Below, piece by piece: positions 1 to 7,924 of a DNA stretch of 36,338 nt. This DNA comes from Actinomycetes bacterium (GTDB taxonomy: Bacteria > Actinomycetota > Acidimicrobiia > Acidimicrobiales > Palsa-688). Location of the stretch: NCBI GenBank assembly GCA_021828685.1, contig JAJZDJ010000011.1, positions 1 through 36,338 of the forward strand, given 5' to 3'. The notes under the pieces are model-generated. The model was not told the DNA's origin and made no database searches. It worked only from the letters and a program-made list of their open reading frames with translations. The translations under genes and the position numbers were made by a program. Position 1 is the stretch's first letter. Each line of letters starts with the position of its first letter.

Positions 1-1
1 C

Positions 2-1333
2 GTACGTCCTGCTGGTATATCGCATACTAACGGTCGCCGCACCTCGACTCGGGCACTCCTGACAACTTCTCTGGTAATGGGCCTGGGTCCTCTGATCCGG
101 CCCGACCTCATTTTGTTCAGCCTGCCATTCTTAGCTGGCCTCATAGCAGTGTCGACTACGACTACTACGACACGTAGTGCTACCTGGGCTCGGGCTGCGA
201 GCATTCTGTCCGTCGCAGGTGCACTTCCCGTGCTATACGAGTTGTGGCGGATGGCCTACTTCGCGATGGTCGTTCCCAACACCGCTTTGGCCAAGACGGC
301 GGCGTCATCTTGGTGGAGTCAGGGATTGCTCTACCTCAGGGACATGATAGACCCCTACCTACTTTGGATACCGCTCTGCCTCGCGGCAGTGGTGGTGGCC
401 CGGCGGCTCGGCCGGTTAACCGCGGATAGACGATACCGTCTCACGCTCGTGGTGGCCGCACCGCTAATCGGTGCCTTACTCGACGGTGGCTACGTGGTCA
501 GGGTGGGTGGCGACTTCATGCATGCCCGGATGCTCCTACCGGCCGTCTTCGGAATCGGTCTTACGTTCTGGGTGCCACTACGAACAGCCGCCCAGATATC
601 TCTGGCAAGCTTCGCCTGCTGCTGGTCGGTGAGTGCGATCGCCTTCCTTCACTACCCGCAACGGTCGACGATCGTCAATGGCATCGCCAACGAGCGGGCC
701 TGGTACATCAACCAGTCCTCGAATCCGCACCCGGTAACTCCCGACGAGTTCACGCTCGGACACTTCGAGCACGTCGGAATATCGCTGAACAGGGTGACCG
801 GCACACCAGTACCGGCCTCTCAGGCGATATTGCTGCTCAACGGTCAGCAGGGAAACACCTCCCTCCAAGCCTTGGTGCCTAGGATTCTTCCCGAAAAAGT
901 CATCGCTCCTGTTGCTAACGTCGGACTTGCCGGTCTGGCGGCCGGACCAAACGTCTACATCTATGATGAGCTGTCGCTTTCGAATCCGGTTGGTAGCCAC
1001 CTGCGCGAGCTCTACCGGATAAGGCCCGGCCACTCCCAAGAGGCGCCGATCGTCTGGATGGACGCACGGTTTCTTCCTACGTCCGAGGACTATGTCCTGC
1101 CTGTGAGGCCGACGGTAAACGCACCTGTTCCCCAACCTGACCAGGCGCAAGTTGAAGCAGCGCGAGCCGCATTATCCTGCGGCGAAATGAGCCGATACCT
1201 GCGAGCAATAGACAGTCCGCTGACGCTCCACCGTATGGTCTCGAACCTGCTCGGGGCGATCGGATTCACGACGTTTCGTATAAGTCCAATTCCCGCTCAA
1301 GCCGCCAAGGAAGCTTGTCCGGCATCAAAATGA
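2..1333 (+). CDS. AftB/ZomB-like GT-C glycosyltransferase, C-terminal part (gene truncated by window edge)
   Basis: The reading frame is open from base 2 to the stop, so the ATG at 77 is probably internal and the true start lies outside the window. What is seen: hydrophobic membrane segments in the first half, then a soluble C-terminal domain of roughly 200 residues. Two motifs recall the actinobacterial arabinofuranosyltransferase AftB / ZomB family: PNTALAK in a loop between membrane segments, and RVGGDFMHARMLLP before a later membrane segment. AftB-type enzymes move arabinofuranose from decaprenyl-phosphate-arabinose onto arabinan outside the membrane; that this copy does so is inference. 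It sits at the edge of a glycan assembly and export cluster, which fits a wall-polysaccharide role. Confidence 0.75.
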   Translation, partial: VRPAGISHTNGRRTSTRALLTTSLVMGLGPLIRPDLILFSLPFLAGLIAVSTTTTTTRSATWARAASILSVAGALPVLYELWRMAYFAMVVPNTALAKTAASSWWSQGLLYLRDMIDPYLLWIPLCLAAVVVARRLGRLTADRRYRLTLVVAAPLIGALLDGGYVVRVGGDFMHARMLLPAVFGIGLTFWVPLRTAAQISLASFACCWSVSAIAFLHYPQRSTIVNGIANERAWYINQSSNPHPVTPDEFTLGHFEHVGISLNRVTGTPVPASQAILLLNGQQGNTSLQALVPRILPEKVIAPVANVGLAGLAAGPNVYIYDELSLSNPVGSHLRELYRIRPGHSQEAPIVWMDARFLPTSEDYVLPVRPTVNAPVPQPDQAQVEAARAALSCGEMSRYLRAIDSPLTLHRMVSNLLGAIGFTTFRISPIPAQAAKEACPASK

Positions 1334-1473
1334 CCGCTAGCCATCGCCGTCCGCCGGGACGCCGTAGGCTCGGAACATGGACCCGCCACGCCTTCGCCGA
1401 GTGGCCCTCGCCGCTCGCGAGTTGCAACCGGTCGACGGCCCGGAGGTGGGCGCAAGCCCTCGGCGTCGAGGCT

Positions 1474-1503
1474 GAGGGGGAGAGGGAGGGGGAGAGGGAG
1501 GGA
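1474..1503. repeat. Purine-only 12-bp tandem repeat
   Basis: The unit GAGGGGGAGAGG occurs twice exactly (1474-1485, 1486-1497) and begins a third time. The strand is pure purine across the repeat. It lies in the roughly 400-base gap between the GT-C gene and mazF, just upstream of the broken-looking antitoxin frame. I see no other gene in 1334-1534. Confidence 0.8.
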
Positions 1504-1534
1504 ACGGCGCGGCCGTCCGCCTGGTCAACGCCGG

Positions 1535-1735
1535 GCAGATTTTGCGATTCACATCCCTTCGCACCGGGCGCGCAGAGCAGAGGGGATCACCGAGGTGCTG
1601 CACTCGGCCATCGACGCCTTGGAGCGCCAAGAGTTCCTGCGTGGCCTGAACCAGGACTACCAGCGCCTACGAGACGACCCCGAGCGCTGGCAGGAGTACC
1701 TGGCCGAGCGCCAGGAATGGGACCCCCTGGCTTGA
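1535..1735 (+). pseudogene. MazE-like antitoxin, C-terminal part; no start codon found
   Basis: This frame ends in a stop overlapping the TTG of mazF by two bases, the usual antitoxin-toxin coupling. Its product contains ITEVLHSAIDALERQEF followed by LRDDPERWQEYLAERQEWD, very like the end of MazE-type antitoxins, where a helical dimer part leads into an acidic, Trp-containing toxin-binding tail. No ATG, GTG or TTG occurs in frame upstream, and the N-terminal DNA-binding part cannot be recognised. An ATG in another frame at 1377 runs only to 1475, ending at the purine repeat. I read this as an antitoxin that lost its 5' part by indel. An unusual start such as ATT at 1547 is the alternative. 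Confidence 0.5.
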
Positions 1736-2067
1736 TCTGGCGAGGCGAGGTCTACGACGTCGACCTGGGCCAACCGGTTGGACACGAGCCGGGCTTCAAG
1801 CGGCCGGCGATCGTGGTCTCTGTCGACATCATCCACAACGGGCCTGGCGGGTTGGTGGCAGTCACCCCCGTCACCTCGGCGGCCTACGGACTACGGAGCC
1901 ATGTCGAAGTTGAGCCCGGGGCCAGCGGGCTGGACCGTACCTGCTATGCCCGCTGCGACCAGCTCCGAGTGATCTCGACGGCCCGACTGGCGTCTCGGCG
2001 TGGCGTGATCGACCGTGACCGACTGCGCTCGATCGACCAGGCGCTTCGGTTTGTCCTCGACCTCTGA
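1732..2067 (+). CDS. mazF: MazF/PemK-type endoribonuclease toxin
   Basis: A 111-residue protein beginning at TTG with IWRGEVYDVDLG, the conserved first strand of the MazF/PemK fold. KRPAIVVSVD and TPVTS follow in the expected places, and the family's usual end (CYARCDQLRVISTARL, then a C-terminal helix) is present. MazF toxins cut single-stranded RNA at short motifs and are neutralised by MazE. The length is normal for the family. The TTG is chosen because it precedes the first conserved strand and overlaps the antitoxin stop. The open frame continues far upstream, but that part is low-complexity and does not resemble any protein. An intact toxin beside a seemingly broken antitoxin is odd. 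Confidence 0.8.
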   Translation: MIWRGEVYDVDLGQPVGHEPGFKRPAIVVSVDIIHNGPGGLVAVTPVTSAAYGLRSHVEVEPGASGLDRTCYARCDQLRVISTARLASRRGVIDRDRLRSIDQALRFVLDL

Positions 2068-2222
2068 GGCACCCGGTTGACCATCGGCGCTAGCGGGAAT
2101 GCGACATCGTTGGTCCCGAAAAACGACCGTGCCCCGGCGGCGGATCGCAACCGCACCGACGTGACCTGGGCCGGCATAGCGGCGCATACTGCGACCACCA
2201 CTGGATCGGGAGGCTCCACGTT

Positions 2223-2828
2223 CTAGGTGTCCCCGAGCGACGCCAAGGGGTCACGTCCCATGAAAGCGACAAGGCGTTCCCAGTCGTCGGCGTCGGCACG
2301 TGGCTTCACCTCCGGCCCGAATGGCGCTCCGGGCTCGACCAAGTCCCGGTACTGCGGTTTGATCATCGCCCGAGCCCCCTCGAGCGCCGGCAAGGCAAGC
2401 GACGCGTCCAATCCTTGGATCTGCCCCGTGGCCTTGGCCAAGTCCCAGGCGTGTGCCGCCAGCTCCGCCAAGTACATGTCCACCAGGGTCGCACCTGTGT
2501 ACACCTCACCCCACGGCATGCTGAACGACGACGCCAACCCCGAGTCGTCCGCCCACGCCTCTTTCGCCTCTCCCGCTACACGCCGCAACTCGCCGGGCGC
2601 GTCGGAGAGCTCGACGTGAGGCGAAACGTCCCCTGGCGGTGGCACCCTCCCCCGGCCGAGCGCCGCTGCACGGCGACCCGCCTCGACAATGTGGTCGATC
2701 AGAGCGGCCACGTCGTACTTGGGGCACGGAGTTGGGTGACCAAGCTGGTCAGCGCAGGTGCCTGACACGATCGTAGCTGCGTTCTCGTAGGAAACAAAAA
2801 GAGAGCTTCTCCGCTCAAAACGGACCAC
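2223..2828 (-). CDS. DinB-like TIGR03086 / maleylpyruvate isomerase N-terminal-type protein
   Basis: A 201-residue protein from a GTG start. ADQLGHPTPCPKYDVAALIDHIVE matches the signature of the TIGR03086 / mycothiol-dependent maleylpyruvate isomerase-like branch of the DinB superfamily, including the helix with the first metal-binding His. Near the middle, VDMYLAELAAHAWDLAKATG supplies the second conserved His segment. Members are four-helix bundles, often metal binding, and some use mycothiol; most have no known substrate. The longer frame from ATG 2918 lacks a ribosome site, whereas GTG 2828 has GGGAGG seven bases ahead, so I prefer the shorter start. It is divergent from the glycan operon and has no obvious functional link to it. 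Confidence 0.75.
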   Translation of the reverse strand: MVRFERRSSLFVSYENAATIVSGTCADQLGHPTPCPKYDVAALIDHIVEAGRRAAALGRGRVPPPGDVSPHVELSDAPGELRRVAGEAKEAWADDSGLASSFSMPWGEVYTGATLVDMYLAELAAHAWDLAKATGQIQGLDASLALPALEGARAMIKPQYRDLVEPGAPFGPEVKPRADADDWERLVAFMGRDPLASLGDT

Positions 2829-2835
2829 GCAGCTG

Positions 2836-2841
2836 CCTCCC
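2836..2841 (-). promoter_or_regulatory. Shine-Dalgarno GGGAGG deciding the GTG start at 2828
   Basis: On the minus strand GGGAGG lies seven bases before the GTG codon at 2828. No comparable site precedes the ATG at 2918. Confidence 0.65.
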
Positions 2842-2929
2842 TTCGATGCGACAGGCCTACGATAGCGCTCACCAGCTTCAGACGCCAAGGACCCTTCCAC
2901 CCTCCCGTCAACTCGCATAGCGGAAAGCT

Positions 2930-4153
2930 ATGAGCGATCAGCGCTCATGGGGAACTGGGAAGGTGTCGATAGAACTATCAATGGACGGACGGGAGCAAAC
3001 CGAGAACCCCCTCCTTTGGCGCGCAAGGCCGTCGCATAATCACTCCATGGCCTCGGAGTCACCTAACCGACGAGGAAGGGGGGGAGTCCCGGTCGCCGGG
3101 CCGCTGCCAAGAACGTTGACTTTCTCATCACTCGCAGTCCCGTTCGTAATGGGCCAGCAAGTCTACGAGGAACAGATAATAGGTGGAGCTGCGGAAGTCC
3201 TCGGGAAGAATTGGAATGTCCGAAGAGTGACTGTGAGGACTTTGCGAGCGAATGATCGAGGAAGCCATCGGTTGCCAATGCGGCTCATGACCTCCGGCTC
3301 GGAGACATCACGTCGAGCTGCGGCGAAGCTTCTCTACGGTGGCAGTGAGATAGTGCATCGTTTGGACTTGAGACTTCCACCCTTTGCTGGTCCAGAAATT
3401 ATTACTATTCATGATGTTATTCCATGGCGCTTCGCCGACGAGGCAAAAGCGCCGCCAACGGGAATGAGTGAGGCCCGACGTGCAGCTGCCGTCGTATGCC
3501 CTTCTGCCTTCTCGGCCTCCGAGGTAAAAAACCTTCTCGGCGTCAAAGAACCTGTGGTTATTCCCAACGGCGTGGACTCGTCGTTTTTCGCAGCGAAGGC
3601 CTTTTCCGAACGGGAGCTCGGGGCGTTGGGACTGCGCCCACCATTCGTAATGCATATCGGAGGTTCCTCGAGGCGAAAGAATCTCGACTCGCTCGCCAGC
3701 GCGTGGCGGGACGTAATCGCGTCGATACCCGACGCAAGGCTTGCGTTGGTAGGGCCGGCTCATCCAACGCGTTCCCGCCTGTTCGCGGCGATTGACGGGA
3801 CAGTCCTTCTCGGGCGACTGCCCGATCCGATTGTTCCGCGGCTCATGGCATCAGCATCTGCAGTGGTGGTTCCTTCAATCTACGAGGGTTACGGGCTTCC
3901 CGCGCTTGAGGCGATGGCGGCGGGAACACCGGTAGTCGCATCAAACTGCAGTTCCCTGCCCGAGGTTTGCGGTGACGCCGCCCTACTCGTAGCGCCCGAC
4001 CGGGGTGGACTCGCCGAAGGGATGCTCGCTGTGATTCGCGGAGGTGGCCACATCAGTGAGTTAGTGTCTCGTGGACGCATCCGCGCCAAACGCTTCACGT
4101 GGGAGCGCTGCTTGGCCGAGCACGCGGATGTGTGGCGGTCGATCAGCGCATGA
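2930..4153 (+). CDS. GT4-family glycosyltransferase
   Basis: The GT-B fold is recognisable. FSSLAVPFVMGQQVYEEQIIGGAA is the N-terminal acceptor domain, VIPNGVD marks the hinge, and IGGSSRRKNLDSL begins the nucleotide-sugar domain. Then comes the GT4 signature PSIYEGYGLPALEAMAAGTPVVAS, with the E(x7)E pair that binds the donor. It is a retaining sugar transferase acting at the cytoplasmic face of the membrane; donor and acceptor cannot be told. The first 39 residues look unlike the family. The ATG at 3047 is a plausible shorter start, but neither start has a convincing ribosome site. The stop overlaps the next gene in ATGA, so the two are translationally coupled. It is the first gene of the glycan operon. 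Confidence 0.85.
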   Translation: MSDQRSWGTGKVSIELSMDGREQTENPLLWRARPSHNHSMASESPNRRGRGGVPVAGPLPRTLTFSSLAVPFVMGQQVYEEQIIGGAAEVLGKNWNVRRVTVRTLRANDRGSHRLPMRLMTSGSETSRRAAAKLLYGGSEIVHRLDLRLPPFAGPEIITIHDVIPWRFADEAKAPPTGMSEARRAAAVVCPSAFSASEVKNLLGVKEPVVIPNGVDSSFFAAKAFSERELGALGLRPPFVMHIGGSSRRKNLDSLASAWRDVIASIPDARLALVGPAHPTRSRLFAAIDGTVLLGRLPDPIVPRLMASASAVVVPSIYEGYGLPALEAMAAGTPVVASNCSSLPEVCGDAALLVAPDRGGLAEGMLAVIRGGGHISELVSRGRIRAKRFTWERCLAEHADVWRSISA

Positions 4154-5883
4154 GATCGAACCCGACTTTCTTCGACAGTGATGACGGTGAATTATTTGGG
4201 TGGCATTTCTTTCCCTCCGATGCAAGGGCCAGGGCGACCGTGGTCATGTGCGGTGCGCTGGGCAGTGATGAGGCTTCCGAGTGCCGGGTTATGTATGGTC
4301 GCTTGGCAGAAGCGCTTGCCCGAAGGGGCATTGCATCACTGCGCTTCGACTATCACGGGACTGGTGACTCAAGCGGAGCGTGGGACGCTCCAGATCGGGT
4401 GGCGGCGTGGCAACGAAGCGTAGCGGCGGCATGCCGCATAGCAAGCGAAACCGGAACATCTAAGGTCATTCTTATCGGAACGCGCCTGGGTGCGATTTTC
4501 GCTGCCGACGAGGCAGCACGGGCGACAGTTCCGGTCGAGGGACTTGTCGTGTGGGACCCATGCCCCACGGGCGCCGCTTACTTGAAGGAACAGATGCTCC
4601 TTGCATCGGCTTACGGGGTCGACCGAGCACCAGAAGGGGTCGCGGGACTGGCCTACGTCTTCCCCCGTGCAATGGTCGACGATCTAGGACAACTCGATCT
4701 CGCCAGCTCGCTTCTCAACTTGCGCCAACCAACTCTAATGCTATCCAGGAGATCTCGAAAGATTAACCGGATTATTGAGTTGCTCGAAGGAGGTCCATCG
4801 TTCACGTTCCACGACCTCGGAAACTTGAACTATTCCGGGCGTGTTACGTCATTGCTCACCACGTTGAGCGACGCTGACTTTACCACAGCGATCGAATGGA
4901 TATCAGACCACGCCGGGGCATCTCTTGAAGAGATAACACCCCTAGGGTCTAGACGGCGAAGCGGCTTCCTCACTGTAAGCCGTTCCGGTCTGCCTTTCAG
5001 CGTAGTGGAAACTGCGAGTTTCTTAGGGCCTAACAGGCTCTTCGCCATTGACGCCAGCCCACTGCATACGTCGGAAGAACCGCCTATAGTCATCTTTCTG
5101 AATGCGGGCTTGTTGGAGCACTGGGGTCCGGGGCGCCTTTGGACCGACCTGTCGCGCGCGTGGGCCGCCATAGGCTTCCGCTGCATCAGGATCGATCTAA
5201 GCGGAATCGGCGACAGCGCTCCGAGGAAGGACCGGTGCGGCCGCAACCCCAAGGCTCCCGAGATCATCGACGACCTGACCGACATTGCGGCAGCCCTCGG
5301 CTCTCCGGACGGCGAGGGTCTCGTATTCGTGGGTTTGTCCACAGGCGCTTACCACGCCATCGAAGCTGGAATCCATCTGCACCCTGCTGCGATCATCGCC
5401 ATAAACGGGACCCTAAGCGCGCACGTCCCCGAAGAACGAGACGGCGGCAGGGCCGATCCGCGACGCGCCGCGCACAGGCCGATGCATAGGGCCCTTCGGA
5501 AGTTGGCGCTCAGGCACAAGCGTATCGCTGGCTGGATTTGGAGGATTGCTGCGACCGTCCTACCCGGGCTGGCTCCCATTAGCGTGGTACACCGCATTGC
5601 GGCCCGGCGCACGGACGTGCTCCTGCTCAGCATCGAAGCAGAGCGGACAGCGTGGCACAACAGCTTGTGGTCGAAAGTCGACGCGCTCCGACCTTCCATC
5701 AGACAACATTTCGACGTCTACTACCTCCCCGGAGACGACCATTCCCTTTATGGCCTCAAGACCCGCCAACAAGCTGTGGATGCTATGACGGCCTTTCTTC
5801 GAGACAAGGTCATGCCACGAAGCATAGGCAGGACCATCGACTCAGGCGGAATGCTTACAACATCGAGCGCTCGGGCGGCTTAG
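4150..5883 (+). CDS. Tandem alpha/beta-hydrolase protein, first domain lacking the serine nucleophile
   Basis: 577 residues from the ATGA-coupled start; the longer frame from 4099 would run deep into the preceding gene. Two alpha/beta-hydrolase domains follow each other. Domain one (about 15-260) has FDYHGTGDSSG, but its nucleophile elbow reads G-T-R-L-G at 110-114, with Arg in place of Ser. Domain two (about 295-570) has a normal elbow, G-L-S-T-G at 395-399, plus RIDLSGIGDS and a late GDDHS segment that can supply the catalytic His. The serine-less domain recalls exosortase-system-associated hydrolases. Placed between a glycosyltransferase and an ABC exporter, it may remove or transfer acyl groups on the glycan or its lipid carrier; this is inference. 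No signal peptide is visible. Confidence 0.75.
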   Translation: MRSNPTFFDSDDGELFGWHFFPSDARARATVVMCGALGSDEASECRVMYGRLAEALARRGIASLRFDYHGTGDSSGAWDAPDRVAAWQRSVAAACRIASETGTSKVILIGTRLGAIFAADEAARATVPVEGLVVWDPCPTGAAYLKEQMLLASAYGVDRAPEGVAGLAYVFPRAMVDDLGQLDLASSLLNLRQPTLMLSRRSRKINRIIELLEGGPSFTFHDLGNLNYSGRVTSLLTTLSDADFTTAIEWISDHAGASLEEITPLGSRRRSGFLTVSRSGLPFSVVETASFLGPNRLFAIDASPLHTSEEPPIVIFLNAGLLEHWGPGRLWTDLSRAWAAIGFRCIRIDLSGIGDSAPRKDRCGRNPKAPEIIDDLTDIAAALGSPDGEGLVFVGLSTGAYHAIEAGIHLHPAAIIAINGTLSAHVPEERDGGRADPRRAAHRPMHRALRKLALRHKRIAGWIWRIAATVLPGLAPISVVHRIAARRTDVLLLSIEAERTAWHNSLWSKVDALRPSIRQHFDVYYLPGDDHSLYGLKTRQQAVDAMTAFLRDKVMPRSIGRTIDSGGMLTTSSARAA

Positions 5884-5885
5884 GG

Positions 5886-7100
5886 ATGCGTGACGATTTA
5901 GCCATTTCGGTGTCTCATTTGGGCAAGTCCTACAAGATCTTCCACACGGACGCGCACGCAACTACAGCCGCTGAAGCGGTCATGCGAAAGCTCCGACACC
6001 CCACAGCGCGACAAAGTCACGAACTTGTCCAGGCATTGGACGACGTGAGCTTTGATGTCCCATGGGGGGAGGCCCTCGGTATTCTTGGTCGGAACGGGTC
6101 GGGCAAGAGCACACTGCTGAAACTCCTCACTAGGGTCTCCTCCCCTACCGCCGGGCGGATTGATATCAAAGGGCGGATAGGGAGCCTGCTAGAGATCGGG
6201 ACCGGATTCCATCCCGAGCTCACTGGTCGTGAGAATGTCTACCTAAACGGCAGCCTCCTTGGGATGCGGCGCGCAGCCATCCGCAAGCACTTCGATGAAA
6301 TCATTGCGTTTGCAGACGTCGAGCGCTTCTTGGATACTCAGGTAAAGAGGTACTCGTCGGGCATGTACGTCCGTCTCGCCTTCGCAGTCGCCGCTCATCT
6401 CGACGCCGACATACTGGCTGTCGACGAGGTCCTCGCAGTAGGCGACCTGGCGTTCCAAGCGAAGTGTATCCAGAAAATGAGGGAAGTGTCGACGCAGGGT
6501 CGATGCGTTTTGTACGTGAGTCACCAACTCCAAACCGTCAGCGCCCTGTGTAGTTCTGCTATCTACCTGGACCGCGGCCACCTCTCCTACACCGGAGAGG
6601 TGGAGGAGGCCCTCACCCGTTATCGTCAGAGCTTTCAAAGCGGTAGCGAGCAAGCCCTAGCCGAAGCCTCAAGGCGAGGCGGAACGGGCGAGGTCCGATT
6701 TGACTCAGTCTGGGTTGACGACGAGGCCCTCAATCCGGCAGCTCCCAAACAGATCCACTTCAGGATCCGAGGTAACGACGCTGCATCCGGCAGTTGCTAC
6801 ATTCGCGCGGAAGTCAGAAACGATGAGGGTGTTCTCATATGCCAGTGCGACTCCCGGCTGGTTGGAGCAATCTGGGAGTGCGCTCAGGGAGGTGAGGGCA
6901 CCTTGACTATCCGTGGACCTTGGTTTGTTCCCGGCCTGTATTCCGTGGACGTCCTCCTGTTCAAAAGTGAGCTGCTCGACGCTTGGACGTCGGCATGCTC
7001 GTTTCACGTCGTCACCGACCTACCTTACGAGGGCTACGCCGACAGCGCTGCATACGAGTACGGCGCAGCGTTAGCAGAATTCGAGTATAAAGTTCAATGA
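5886..7100 (+). CDS. wzt: Polysaccharide ABC exporter ATPase with C-terminal Wzt-type domain
   Basis: 404 residues from an ATG two bases after the hydrolase stop; the frame is open further upstream but only over the hydrolase gene. The ATPase part has a Walker A motif (GILGRNGSGKST, about 65-76), IGTGFHPELTGRENVYLNG typical of the O-antigen/teichoic-acid exporter ATPases, the signature YSSGMYVRLAFA, and Walker B ILAVDEVLAVGD with its switch His in VSHQ. A C-terminal region from about residue 265 has the length and beta-rich character of the Wzt carbohydrate-binding domain that recognises a modified glycan end in E. coli O9a-type systems. It forms the exporter with the next gene, coupled through ATGA. 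Confidence 0.9.
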   Translation: MRDDLAISVSHLGKSYKIFHTDAHATTAAEAVMRKLRHPTARQSHELVQALDDVSFDVPWGEALGILGRNGSGKSTLLKLLTRVSSPTAGRIDIKGRIGSLLEIGTGFHPELTGRENVYLNGSLLGMRRAAIRKHFDEIIAFADVERFLDTQVKRYSSGMYVRLAFAVAAHLDADILAVDEVLAVGDLAFQAKCIQKMREVSTQGRCVLYVSHQLQTVSALCSSAIYLDRGHLSYTGEVEEALTRYRQSFQSGSEQALAEASRRGGTGEVRFDSVWVDDEALNPAAPKQIHFRIRGNDAASGSCYIRAEVRNDEGVLICQCDSRLVGAIWECAQGGEGTLTIRGPWFVPGLYSVDVLLFKSELLDAWTSACSFHVVTDLPYEGYADSAAYEYGAALAEFEYKVQ

Positions 7101-7924
7101 ACGATCAAGAGACTTTGACCATTCTTCCACCCGGGCGGGTACCGATTCCGAGCGTTCGCGGACTGTTGATGGGTCGCGAAGTTCTTTATAGTTTTGTCCG
7201 TCGCGACGTTACGCTCCGCTATCGCCAGACCGCGTTGGGCATTATTTGGGTGGTGATGCAACCCCTGCTGACTGCCCTGGTGTTCGCTCTCGTGTTCGGG
7301 CAGGTAGCCAAGCTCCCAAGTGGAGGCATTCCCTATGTCATCTTTGCCTTCGCTGGCCTGTTGGCCTGGAACATGTTCAATACAATACTTACAAGAAGTT
7401 CACCGTCACTGATCCAGAACGCGGGCCTCGTCTCCAAAATCTACTTTCCACGCATGCTCGTTCCCATCTCGGTATGTGGATCCGCCCTCTTGGACTTCAC
7501 CGTTTCTTTCACCTTCCTAATAGTGCTTATGATCGCGATGGGAGTAACTCCCGGTTTCGCAATTCTGCTACTTCCTCTTTGGATGATTCTCGTCCTATTC
7601 CTCGCTACAGGGATAGGGCTGTTTACGTCGGCGTTATCCGTACGATACCGGGACATGAACTACATCGTCCCCTTCTTCATGCAGTTCCTCCTCTACGCAA
7701 GCCCGGTCGCATACAGCGCGTCGGCCGTCCCGTCCAAGTATCGGCTCGTCTATGAGATAAACCCGCTCAACTGGCTGCTGACGGAGTTCCGTTTCTCTCT
7801 TCTCAATCTGCGCGCTCCAAGCGTATGGGAGATCATCGCATCGCTTGTCGTACCAGTCGCGGTGTTCATAGCAGGGGCCTTCTACTTCGAACGTCGAGAA
7901 CGAAGCTTTGCCGACTTCATCTGA
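7097..7924 (+). CDS. wzm: Polysaccharide ABC exporter permease
   Basis: 275 residues. After a cytoplasmic start ending in FVRRDVTLRYRQTALGIIWVVMQPLL, the hallmark of ABC-2 polysaccharide permeases, there are about six membrane segments. The end, INPLNWLLTEFRFSLL followed by a final helix and FERRERSFADFI, is also typical. Two copies would form the membrane channel through which a lipid-linked polysaccharide passes, driven by the ATPase encoded just upstream. The start overlaps the wzt stop by four bases. Confidence 0.92.
   Translation: MNDQETLTILPPGRVPIPSVRGLLMGREVLYSFVRRDVTLRYRQTALGIIWVVMQPLLTALVFALVFGQVAKLPSGGIPYVIFAFAGLLAWNMFNTILTRSSPSLIQNAGLVSKIYFPRMLVPISVCGSALLDFTVSFTFLIVLMIAMGVTPGFAILLLPLWMILVLFLATGIGLFTSALSVRYRDMNYIVPFFMQFLLYASPVAYSASAVPSKYRLVYEINPLNWLLTEFRFSLLNLRAPSVWEIIASLVVPVAVFIAGAFYFERRERSFADFI

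Noticed and set aside
578..1150. Minus-strand frame of 190 codons opposite the GT-C gene
   Set aside because: Arg/Val-rich shadow without any recognisable motif; the plus-strand frame has the family motifs.
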